From: Natrialbaceae archaeon B1-Br10_E2g27
GTDB taxonomy: Archaea > Halobacteriota > Halobacteria > Halobacteriales > Natrialbaceae
DNA: 20,001 nucleotides
NCBI GenBank assembly: GCA_001563885.1
Contig: LKMM01000011.1
Span: 1-20,001 of the forward strand
Direction of reading: 5' to 3'
Every line of letters starts with the position of its first letter. The stretch's first letter is position 1. The position numbers and the translations under genes were made by a program. Below the pieces are notes generated by a model that was given only the letters and a program-made list of their open reading frames with translations, ran no database searches and was not told where the DNA came from. This document shows positions 1 to 6,556 of the stretch, piece after piece.

Positions 1-410
1 GCTTCCATCTGCTCGGGTTTGCCCATCGCCTCGAGTGGCATGTCTTCGGAGAGCCAGCCGTGTAAGCGTCCGCCGTACTGGCGCTCGAGACGCTGTAGGG
101 TGTAGAGTTGGTCGGGATTGTCGATTGTCCGGCGATAATGCGATTCGGCTTCGGATTTGGTCATCGGCCCCGCGAGCGACTGCTGTTGGGTGCGTTGGGC
201 AGCACGTTGTTTCCACGGTTCGATCGAAATCCCCCCGGGAGCCATCTGCGCACGGCCCGACGCGCGTTCCCGATCCCACAACCGCGGCCGAAGGCGCTCT
301 TCGAACGGCGACACCGACGGCTCGTCCTGACTCGAGGTCTCGTCGGTGGCTTCCTGGCGCTCGTCCGCCGACTCTGTCGACGACTGCGAGCGAGACGATT
401 TGAACGGCAT
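1..410 (-). CDS. DUF4157-like (eCIS core domain) protein, N-terminal part only
   Basis: This gene is cut by the left edge; 136 complete codons are visible without a stop. The ATG at 410 is the first in-frame start after an in-frame TAA upstream. The N-terminus is polar and low-complexity (Ser, Glu, Asp, Arg). The later visible part has a region around WLSEDMPLEAMGKPEQMEA that resembles the conserved segment before the DUF4157 domain in haloarchaeal proteins of that class. DUF4157 is an established eCIS-associated domain, often found in toxins or cargo and carrying a zinc-protease-like HExxH motif. That domain would lie outside the window and is not seen. The gene is divergent from the ATPase, sharing a 113-bp intergenic region. 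Calling it a cargo or loading factor is inference from family and neighbourhood. Confidence 0.5.
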   Translation of the reverse strand, partial: MPFKSSRSQSSTESADERQEATDETSSQDEPSVSPFEERLRPRLWDRERASGRAQMAPGGISIEPWKQRAAQRTQQQSLAGPMTKSEAESHYRRTIDNPDQLYTLQRLERQYGGRLHGWLSEDMPLEAMGKPEQME

Positions 411-523
411 GAGAGAGTATTACTCAAAATATTAGCAGCTTGGCTCATAATTATTGTGATCGGGGCCTCGAGAGTAACACCTATACCGGTCGACTAACAC
501 ATAGTTGATACTCACCACCTGCT
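411..523. promoter_or_regulatory. Divergent promoter region between DUF4157-like gene and ATPase
   Basis: This 113-bp AT-enriched gap separates two divergent starts (410 minus, 524 plus). AT-rich TATA-like stretches lie at about 425-434 and 446-456, and a CTATAC element at about 481-486. The 446-456 box is placed suitably for a short-leader minus-strand transcript. The 481-486 box could serve the plus strand. No strong Shine-Dalgarno is seen before either start, which fits leaderless or short-leader haloarchaeal transcripts. The assignment of individual boxes is inference. Confidence 0.35.
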
Positions 524-3496
524 ATGAGCTTTCCAACAACGCAGGCCCATCTCAGAGCCGAACTCGACCGAATTCGACTGCTTCTCGAGGCAGTTACCAA
601 AACCACCCCACAGGAGCGTGATCCGCCGACGAGCGCTGCTGAGGAGACCGGTATCCCGGGGATTGCCGTTGCCTTACCGGACCCAGACCGCCGAGAACTC
701 GCCCGAGACCAACAGGAGATCGAACGCCAATGTGCAGAGACCGACGCGGAGACGACACTTCGTCTCGAGATCGTCGCCGACCGGTTCGATCTCTCTCGAG
801 ACCACCTCGATGTGCTGTTGATGGCACTTGCAACCAACGTGGACAAAAGCTTCGAAGAGCTTTTCCAGCAGCTACACGGCGATCTGATGCTGTCAGAGCC
901 CACCGTTGGACTCATCGAAGACCTGTACGTCACAGACGAGACCACACCGTTTGCCGCCTCGGAACTGCTTGGCACGCACTCACCGCTTCGCAGACACGGC
1001 TTTATCGGCTTGGGGGATCCGGTCGACAACAGCACCTCCAGACGCAGACGCCCCATCGTCGTCTCCGATCACCTCGTCGAATATCTACTCGGCCAGGACG
1101 GCCTCGATCCGATGCTCGAGGGTGCAGCGACACTCCTCGAGTCGACGACGACCGTCGACGACCTCCAACTCGAAGACGACGTCGCCGATCGGGTAACGGC
1201 GGTGGCCGCAACCGACACCGACCCCCGAATTCATTACTTCTATGGCCCGGATGGGAGCGAAAAACGCCGCGCCGTCGAGGCAATCGCCGACGACCGGGTG
1301 TTGCGTGCAGATTTAGATGCCTTACTCGAGGCCAACTTGCTCGAGCGATTCCGCCGGGAAGCGCTGTTACAGGACTGTCCGGTTCACTTGACGAACGTCA
1401 CCGACGCGATCACGAGCGAGCAACGGCCGGATGCTGAAGCGGCCGAGGCCGGGGCCGATACCGGAGCCGGAGTAGCCGAGCGGCTCTCGATCGGCGACGT
1501 CGTCGCAGCCCTCTGGCCACTGGAACGTGATCTGTTTCTCACTGGCGAGGAACAGTGGACACCCGCCTCTGAAGTCCGTGAAGTCGAGTACGTCCTCATC
1601 GAGTTTCCAAAGCCGGGGTTCGAACTTCGAAAGCGCCTCTGGGACGCCCACGAACACACCCTCGATGAGTCGATTTCGCCGACGGTCCTTGCGAGTACGT
1701 TCGAACTCACACAGGGCCAGATCGAAAACGCCGTCACGACCGCACAGGCGTTGACCGACGACGAGTCGACGACCGTCTCACGCGAGGCCATCCTCGAGGG
1801 GTGTAAAGCCCAGTCGACACAGGGGCTCGATGAACTCGCAGAACGGATCGAGCCGAACGCAGACTGGGAGCAGATCATCCTCAAGCCAGATACCGAACGC
1901 CAACTTCGGGAAGTCGCCTCGCATATCAAACATCGCGGAACCGTCTACGAGGAGTGGGGCTTCGAGGAGCGCTTTTCGCGTGGATCGGGCGTCGTTGCGC
2001 TGTTTGCCGGCCCCTCGGGGACGGGCAAGACGATGGCAGCCGAAATTATCGCCGACGATGCCGGGATGGATATCTACAAGATCGACCTCTCGAGTGTCGT
2101 CAGCAAGTATATCGGCGAAACTGAAGAGAACCTAGAGCGAATTTTCAATGCAGCGAGAGATTCGAACGCAGTCTTGTTGTTCGACGAAGCCGATGCAGTC
2201 TTCGGCCAGCGTGCGGAAGTCAGCGACGCCACCGACAGGTATGCAAACGTCGAAGTGAACTATCTCCTTCAGCGAATCGAGACCTACGATGGCGTTGTCT
2301 TGCTGACGACGAACAACGAATCGCACATCGACGATGCGTTCATGCGCCGGATTAGCCAGACGGTAACGTTCCAGCAACCGGATGAGACGGCCCGCAAAGA
2401 GATTTGGAAGATCATGTTCCCCGAGGCAACGCCGACGGCCGACCTCGACTATGAGTTTTTGGCGAGTCTCGAGCTTTCGGGCGGGAACATTCGAAACGTC
2501 GCACAGACGGCGGCGATCCTCGCTGTCGAAGACGGCACTGTCGAGATGCGCCACGTCGTCGAAGCCTGCAGGCGCGAACTCGAGAAACTCGGTGGATTGC
2601 TCGATCCAACCGATTTCGGGGAGTACAAGCACTTACTGCAGACCGATCCGGACACGAGGACGGCATCACAGGACGAACAGTCCGATGCGTCGACGACTGA
2701 TCCAACGGAGATAACGGCCAAAGACGTCATTTCACAGGGGATGACGGCACGGGAGGCACTCGCACAGACGTCGGCGCAAACGGGTTCTGAGACAGCGACT
2801 GACAGGCAGAAAAACGCAGTTACACAACCCGCTGGATCCGCTAGAGATTCCTTACCTGCCGATGAGACGTCGACGGCGTCGACCGGTGCCAGCACATCGG
2901 ACGGGTCAGCGCCTGCAGACTCGGGGCCGTCGGCAGCGGAGTTGGCTCGAGCAACGAGTGAGCAACCGAACCCGAATCAGACAGACAGCGATGGGAGCGA
3001 CGAAGTATCAGCTGAAACGCAGCCGGACGATACCGTAAGCCAGACGAGCCAGGTATCTGATAACAGTGCACAGACGACTCAGGAGCACGTCGAAGCGGGA
3101 CAAACTGACTCGGACGGTGAGGAAGACACCGATTCGGACGGTGAGCGTGAGACCGATGACGCAAGCGACGGCACACAGACGCCAGTTAGTGGAACGCCGG
3201 AACTCGTCGTCGAACGGTTTTTCGACTACCTAAACGACGGGGACGACGACGCTGCTTACAGCCTGTATCACTCCGAGGGATTCGGCGGTGAGTTTTCACC
3301 GAGAGAGCTCATCATTTTAGAACAGAAAGGCGTCTCGATCAAAAACGACTTCGAACGCCTCGTCGATCGACCCGACCGCGTCGTGCTCCGGTTTACACAG
3401 GAACTGGGACGAACCGAAGCACAACTCGAGTACGATCTCAGACCGGAAGCGGGCTCGTGGCGAATATTTAATCCTGAAGCTGGGGAGAACTGGTAA
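524..3496 (+). CDS. eCIS AAA+ ATPase with degenerate first AAA domain and C-terminal NTF2-like domain
   Basis: This 990-residue protein is probably the Afp15-type ATPase found in eCIS loci, thought to act in particle assembly, disassembly or cargo handling. Residues about 1-230 are mixed helical. A degenerate Walker A (GPDGSEKR) sits at 241-248, suggesting an inactive first AAA module. The active module has Walker A GPSGTGKT at 496-503 and Walker B LLFDEAD at about 551-557, followed by the sensor-like TTNN. Residues about 700-885 are a Ser/Thr/Asp/Gln/Glu-rich, probably disordered linker with repeated TDSDG units. Residues about 890-990 form a compact domain resembling the NTF2/SnoaL-like fold, starting near ELVVERFFDYL. 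It runs toward the minus-strand eCIS operon, with 10 bp between the two stop codons. The two-AAA core is typical of the family; the linker plus NTF2-like tail is less usual. Confidence 0.85.
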   Translation: MSFPTTQAHLRAELDRIRLLLEAVTKTTPQERDPPTSAAEETGIPGIAVALPDPDRRELARDQQEIERQCAETDAETTLRLEIVADRFDLSRDHLDVLLMALATNVDKSFEELFQQLHGDLMLSEPTVGLIEDLYVTDETTPFAASELLGTHSPLRRHGFIGLGDPVDNSTSRRRRPIVVSDHLVEYLLGQDGLDPMLEGAATLLESTTTVDDLQLEDDVADRVTAVAATDTDPRIHYFYGPDGSEKRRAVEAIADDRVLRADLDALLEANLLERFRREALLQDCPVHLTNVTDAITSEQRPDAEAAEAGADTGAGVAERLSIGDVVAALWPLERDLFLTGEEQWTPASEVREVEYVLIEFPKPGFELRKRLWDAHEHTLDESISPTVLASTFELTQGQIENAVTTAQALTDDESTTVSREAILEGCKAQSTQGLDELAERIEPNADWEQIILKPDTERQLREVASHIKHRGTVYEEWGFEERFSRGSGVVALFAGPSGTGKTMAAEIIADDAGMDIYKIDLSSVVSKYIGETEENLERIFNAARDSNAVLLFDEADAVFGQRAEVSDATDRYANVEVNYLLQRIETYDGVVLLTTNNESHIDDAFMRRISQTVTFQQPDETARKEIWKIMFPEATPTADLDYEFLASLELSGGNIRNVAQTAAILAVEDGTVEMRHVVEACRRELEKLGGLLDPTDFGEYKHLLQTDPDTRTASQDEQSDASTTDPTEITAKDVISQGMTAREALAQTSAQTGSETATDRQKNAVTQPAGSARDSLPADETSTASTGASTSDGSAPADSGPSAAELARATSEQPNPNQTDSDGSDEVSAETQPDDTVSQTSQVSDNSAQTTQEHVEAGQTDSDGEEDTDSDGERETDDASDGTQTPVSGTPELVVERFFDYLNDGDDDAAYSLYHSEGFGGEFSPRELIILEQKGVSIKNDFERLVDRPDRVVLRFTQELGRTEAQLEYDLRPEAGSWRIFNPEAGENW

Positions 3497-3506
3497 TGCC
3501 GTCCAG

Positions 3507-4268
3507 TCACCGGATCCGGTGTGCGCTGGTGAGTTCGTAAACGGCCTCGACGGTTCCATCAGCCAGCGTTTTGCGTCGTGGAATACCCACCAGGTGGAGA
3601 CGGTCAGCGGCGAGTCGGTCGAGTTCAGCGGCGTAGAGGCCGGTTCCGACACAGGAGAGTGAGCCCCCAGCAGAGTCGATTTCGAACTCGACGATCGGTC
3701 GAACACGTGTCTGGGTATCGTCGACGAACACCTCATTCGAACACTCCGGCGTTCCACACCGAGTCAGCGTCCGTGATCGGTAGATTGGTTGCTCGAGTGT
3801 CGTTTCGTGTCCGTCCGGACACCGATAGGTAAGCTGGCTGGCACGGTAAGTAGGTTCGGGCGTCGAAATCGAGGCGTTCGGAATCGTCCGCAGTCGGTTT
3901 GCCTCGAGGACTGGATCGTCGAGAACGAGTCGAGTGTTGCGTTCGGTTGGTGAGAGCCCGATGAAATGAACCGGCAAATCGTCGTAGCCGTCGGTTGCGA
4001 ACGCAACCTCGGGTTCGTTTCGGGCGAACGTCTCGAACCCATCGCGGATATCGGCGATAACGGTGTCCGGACGCTGTCCGATGTCTTTGATGGTCACCTC
4101 GAGTGGCTCAGCGACGACGCTGCCGACGTCGACCAGCAACCAGTGGTGTCTCGGCTGTCGTGTCGCAGCCTCGAGTTGTGGCTGTGCGTTCGTTTCGTAC
4201 TGGTGGTCCCAGTAGTCGGCCCAGGTCTCGATGGGATCGGATTCTGACCCCGGAGTGGATGTCCTCAT
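3507..4268 (-). CDS. Zn-ribbon/OB-fold protein resembling an MCM N-terminal domain
   Basis: This is a 253-residue protein of no recognised eCIS family. I chose ATG at 4268, just past the tube gene's stop (4-bp gap); a longer reading from 4361 would lie inside the tube gene. The layout follows MCM helicase N-terminal domains. A helical start has LLVDVGSV near 44-51. A hydrophobic strand-like segment VHFIGLSP (100-107) comes next. Then comes a ribbon with C150, H154, C171 and C176 (C-x3-H-x16-C-x4-C). The C-terminal strand region has LDRLAADRLHLVGIPRR near 216-232, reminiscent of the LVD..PGD.V.VTGI stretch of MCM. No AAA+ motor follows, so it cannot be a replicative helicase. It is the last gene of the minus-strand run, after the tube gene. 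Fold assignment is inference from pattern; the function is unknown. Confidence 0.55.
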   Translation of the reverse strand: MRTSTPGSESDPIETWADYWDHQYETNAQPQLEAATRQPRHHWLLVDVGSVVAEPLEVTIKDIGQRPDTVIADIRDGFETFARNEPEVAFATDGYDDLPVHFIGLSPTERNTRLVLDDPVLEANRLRTIPNASISTPEPTYRASQLTYRCPDGHETTLEQPIYRSRTLTRCGTPECSNEVFVDDTQTRVRPIVEFEIDSAGGSLSCVGTGLYAAELDRLAADRLHLVGIPRRKTLADGTVEAVYELTSAHRIR

Positions 4269-4272
4269 CACG

Positions 4273-4734
4273 TTAGTATTTGATGTAGTCGAACTCCTCG
4301 TAGGCAAGTTCGAGCAGTTCGACGGCAAATCGGTTGGCGTTTGCGACGACTTCAGGCCCATCCCAGAAGACGGGGTAAGCGTTGATGAGCTTCCATCCCC
4401 ACGTGGCCTCGTCTTGGCGGTTTTTCATCGTGATGACGACATCGTGTTCGATCTCTTCGTGTGGGTAGTGAATCGAATTAGTGATCCACTCGATGAAGTC
4501 ATCGTGTGCAGTCATGCCACGATGGAGTTTGATATTCGAGTGTGACACTCTGGTCGGAAACGTGTGAGTAACGTCGTGTAACCCACCCTCTTGATACTCT
4601 ATCGTGTCACATTGCATTGACAGTCCCGAAACTTTGGTGAATCCACCGATCGGGACGTCATCTATTTCGACTTTGTAAACGAAGTTGTTGTATGGTTCGT
4701 CGTCTGAGTGTTGGTTGCTAAAATCAATTGCCAT
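4273..4734 (-). CDS. Inner tube protein (T4 gp19-like / Afp1-Afp5 family)
   Basis: This 153-residue protein is a contractile-tail inner tube subunit; stacked hexamers form the needle shaft. The diagnostic GGFTKVSGLS segment lies near residues 30-39. It is followed by an EYQEGG turn and a strand-rich C-terminal half with WGWKLINAYP, as usual for gp19-like tube proteins of about 145-155 residues. The ATG at 4734 lies 8 bp after the stop of the DUF6760-like frame. It follows the tail-assembly gene, as tube and chaperone genes are adjacent in phages. No second tube paralogue and no sheath gene is visible in the window, although the family usually has several of each. Confidence 0.9.
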   Translation of the reverse strand: MAIDFSNQHSDDEPYNNFVYKVEIDDVPIGGFTKVSGLSMQCDTIEYQEGGLHDVTHTFPTRVSHSNIKLHRGMTAHDDFIEWITNSIHYPHEEIEHDVVITMKNRQDEATWGWKLINAYPVFWDGPEVVANANRFAVELLELAYEEFDYIKY

Positions 4735-4742
4735 AATTATGA

Positions 4743-4952
4743 TTACTCGAACGGATCCATCTCCTCGTCTAGATCGAGGACTGGAACCTCGTCCATCTGT
4801 GGCTCCACCGACGGTGCGCCAGCGTTAGCCCCTTCCTGATTCATTTGTTCGTTGATTCGGCTGATTTCTTCACACCACTGTTTTCGTTCCTCGTGAGGGA
4901 GTGACAGAATCTCATCGTGTGACCAGTTGAAGTAGTATGCGATGAACGCCAC
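4743..4952 (-). CDS. DUF6760-like eCIS protein, probably expressed as a -1 frameshift extension
   Basis: If translated alone, this is 69 residues from a GTG at 4952. The core (FIAYYFNWSHDEILSLPHEE) matches the DUF6760 pattern of small eCIS proteins. The tail is acidic. The recognisable similarity begins before the GTG: the same open frame upstream reads ELYPSQRLYEEV and has no ATG, GTG or TTG. It stays open back through the slippery heptamer at 5000-5006 in the preceding gene. It is in the -1 frame relative to that gene, so a fusion of 208 residues (123 + 85) is the likelier product. The GTG itself lies inside a possible hairpin (4945-4969). Whether a free short form is also made cannot be told from sequence. 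Confidence 0.7.
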   Translation of the reverse strand: MAFIAYYFNWSHDEILSLPHEERKQWCEEISRINEQMNQEGANAGAPSVEPQMDEVPVLDLDEEMDPFE

Positions 4953-4969
4953 TTCCTCATAGAGGCGTT
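4945..4969 (-). other. Hairpin overlapping the GTG, downstream of the slippery site
   Basis: On the minus strand AACGCC (4969-4964) and GGCGTT (4950-4945) are perfectly complementary, giving a 6-bp stem with a 13-nt loop. It starts about 30 nt after the slippery heptamer, farther than the usual 5-9 nt for a stimulatory structure. It also buries the possible GTG start at 4952. Its role is uncertain. Confidence 0.3.
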
Positions 4970-4984
4970 GTGATGGATACAGCT

Positions 4985-5368
4985 CTATCGCGTCATCTCG
5001 TTTCCCGGTTCGGGTGTGCCGGCCCCAGCCTGTTGTTCGGCCAACTCGAGTGCGTCTGCGAGGTCGGTGGTCGCGTCGTTTGCGCGTCCATACAGTTCCT
5101 CGAGATAGGCGAGATCGGTTACGAAAAGCGACTCGATTATCTCTGGGGTGACGTCATCGATCGTTCCGAGTTGCGTTACGACACGGGAAAGCAACACGAT
5201 ACTCAGGTACGAGGAATTTTCTTGTACTTTTGGGTCGTTCAGTGGCTGGATTTCGTCTGCAGCAGTTGCAAGGCGCATTCGGCCCTCTTTGTGAACGTTG
5301 CCCTCATCGTCGACGTAGCCCTTTGGAAGGGTAAATTCGAACTCGGTCTGGAGTGCTGAATCGGACAT
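4985..5368 (-). CDS. Phage-tail-assembly-type protein of eCIS (putative tail assembly chaperone)
   Basis: This 127-residue protein resembles the 'phage tail assembly protein' commonly encoded beside tube genes in eCIS loci. The features are the N-terminal EFEFTLPKGYVDDEGNVHKEG, then MRLATAADEI, then SYLSIVLLSRVVTQLG. The C-terminus is acidic and ends in PEPGNEMTR. By analogy with phage gpG-type proteins it may chaperone the tape measure during tail assembly; this role is inferred. The ATG at 5368 is preceded by a 147-bp gap that may hold an internal promoter. A -1 slippery heptamer lies just before its stop (5000-5006), placing it in the same arrangement as lambda G/T. Confidence 0.8.
   Translation of the reverse strand: MSDSALQTEFEFTLPKGYVDDEGNVHKEGRMRLATAADEIQPLNDPKVQENSSYLSIVLLSRVVTQLGTIDDVTPEIIESLFVTDLAYLEELYGRANDATTDLADALELAEQQAGAGTPEPGNEMTR
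5000..5006 (-). promoter_or_regulatory. Putative programmed -1 ribosomal frameshift site (G GGA AAC)
   Basis: On the minus strand the zero-frame codons are CCG GGA AAC GAG ATG ACG CGA TAG. The heptamer G GGA AAC fits the X XXY YYZ rule in the correct phase, and differs from lambda's G GGA AAG only in the last base. A -1 slip gives CGA GAT GAC next and runs on without a stop through the DUF6760-like frame to 4743. This gives a 208-residue fusion. The phase, the position near the stop and the homology of the extension all agree. A caveat is that AAC is a less slippery A-site codon than AAG or AAA in bacteria. Confidence 0.7.
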
Positions 5369-5421
5369 TGGTCACTGGGTCTATTCGTCGGATATGATGT
5401 CAAACTTTTGGTTCGAGGTGC

Positions 5422-5432
5422 AAAAATTTATT
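5422..5432 (-). promoter_or_regulatory. Possible internal promoter before the tail-assembly gene
   Basis: The 147-bp gap between the ASADH-like stop and the tail-assembly start holds an AT-rich box that reads AATAAATTTTT on the minus strand, about 55 bp upstream of the ATG at 5368. It is the only such box in a GC-rich surrounding. It could drive the tail-assembly, tube and MCM-like genes separately, which would suit a highly needed tube protein. This is inference. Confidence 0.3.
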
Positions 5433-5515
5433 CGCACCATGTCTGGAAGTCGAACATTGTACACAGAACGGATGGTGTCACAGGGTTGACGTTGCGGTGA
5501 GCACCCGTTCGAGCA

Positions 5516-6556
5516 TCATAGATATCCACGGTCGATAGCCAGTTCGGCGTTGAGAAGACAGGTTCCGGCGGCACCGCGAATCGTACTATGGGTGAGACAG
5601 TCGAATTTGAACCCGTTGACCGTCGCTTCGACCGGACCGACAGCGACGGCCTGTCCATCGCGAATAGCTGTATCGAGACGTGGTTGTGGCCGTTCACTCG
5701 AGAAAAATACTTCGAGTGGTTTTCCCTGGGCGCTGGGAAGATTGACCGCAGAGTAGTCACGAAGCGCCGACTCAACCGCGACTGACGGTACATCTGCGTC
5801 GGTTGTCACCCAGAGATTCACAAGAATGCCTTCCTCGATCGGAACCCGGTTACACGATGCAGATATCTGCACGTCGTGTGTGTGTATCTCCGACCCTTCG
5901 AGTGTCCCCAGAACCTTTCGTGTCTCAGTTTCGATCCGACTCGCTTCGCCGGCAATTTTCGGGATAATGTTGTTGAGCGTATCCATCGCCGACGTCTCGC
6001 TCTCCCGAGAGCTATCAAGACACTGAAGCGTCGAGACGGTCGTTTGCTCGAGTCCATACTCGGACAACGCAGCCAGTGGCAGGGAAACGACCGTTGCAGG
6101 AGCACAGGGGGTTTTTATCAATCCACCATCCCATCGTCGATCATCGCGTTGGACCTCGAGCAAGGCGAGGTGTGCTGGGTTTATTTCCGGAACGACAAGT
6201 GGCACGTCCGTCGCCAGCCGATCGGATGCTGCAGTCGAACAGACTACCTGTCCTCGCTCAGCCAATGCTAATTCGACAACGGTTGCCGTCGCAGCCGGAA
6301 GTGCTGAAACGAAGAGATCGATGTCCGAAGGAACCACTAACGGATCCGGCTTCAACACCTCGAGTGAGGCGATTCGATCGGGGAGTGGGGTTGGATACGA
6401 CCAGGTTACCGCGTTCTGATACTGTATGCCGGTGTGGTCTTGGGATGTTCCTGCAGTTACTGTCGTCACCTCGAACGTTGGATGTGCTGCTAACAGTTCG
6501 ACGAGACGACGGCCGACCGGTTCCGTTGCACCTAACACTCCGACAGTTGTCCCCAT
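5516..6556 (-). CDS. Degenerate aspartate-semialdehyde dehydrogenase paralogue (probable pseudoenzyme)
   Basis: This intact 346-residue reading frame has the ASADH fold signature. There is a Rossmann start GVLGATEPVG at 6-15, PEIN near 123-126, IKTP at 147-150, Q178, SASCNRVP at 232-239, and HSTIRGAAGT near the C-terminus. True archaeal enzymes have IKNPNCST with the catalytic Cys; here it reads IKTPCAPAT, so Cys is displaced by one and the aligned position is Ala. The catalytic His of the DGH motif is Ile244 (EEGI). The SGAG segment after the active-site Gln is replaced by CLDSSRES. The arginine R237 remains. It abuts the membrane-protein stop (TAG immediately followed by ATG), so it is in the eCIS transcription unit. 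Catalysis is unlikely; it could be a structural part, sensor or cargo, but its function is unknown. Confidence 0.8.
   Translation of the reverse strand: MGTTVGVLGATEPVGRRLVELLAAHPTFEVTTVTAGTSQDHTGIQYQNAVTWSYPTPLPDRIASLEVLKPDPLVVPSDIDLFVSALPAATATVVELALAERGQVVCSTAASDRLATDVPLVVPEINPAHLALLEVQRDDRRWDGGLIKTPCAPATVVSLPLAALSEYGLEQTTVSTLQCLDSSRESETSAMDTLNNIIPKIAGEASRIETETRKVLGTLEGSEIHTHDVQISASCNRVPIEEGILVNLWVTTDADVPSVAVESALRDYSAVNLPSAQGKPLEVFFSSERPQPRLDTAIRDGQAVAVGPVEATVNGFKFDCLTHSTIRGAAGTCLLNAELAIDRGYL

Noticed and set aside
730..1437. Open frame of 235 codons inside the ATPase gene
   Set aside because: It is very rich in Arg, as expected of an off-frame reading of GC-rich haloarchaeal DNA, with no motif.
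3508..3521. Perfect palindrome CACCGGATCCGGTG at the convergent gene ends
   Set aside because: It is mostly the coding end of the MCM-like gene (His-Arg-Ile-Arg-stop), has no loop or U-run, and could be chance.
3507..4268. A functional MCM helicase or fragment of one by truncation
   Set aside because: No Walker motif or AAA+ remnant follows; the gene has its own start and stop and sits in operon order, so it looks like a standalone protein.
5516..6556. A decaying pseudogene of ASADH
   Set aside because: The frame is full length without stops or shifts and has retained several fold motifs, which suggests selection for another role, not decay.
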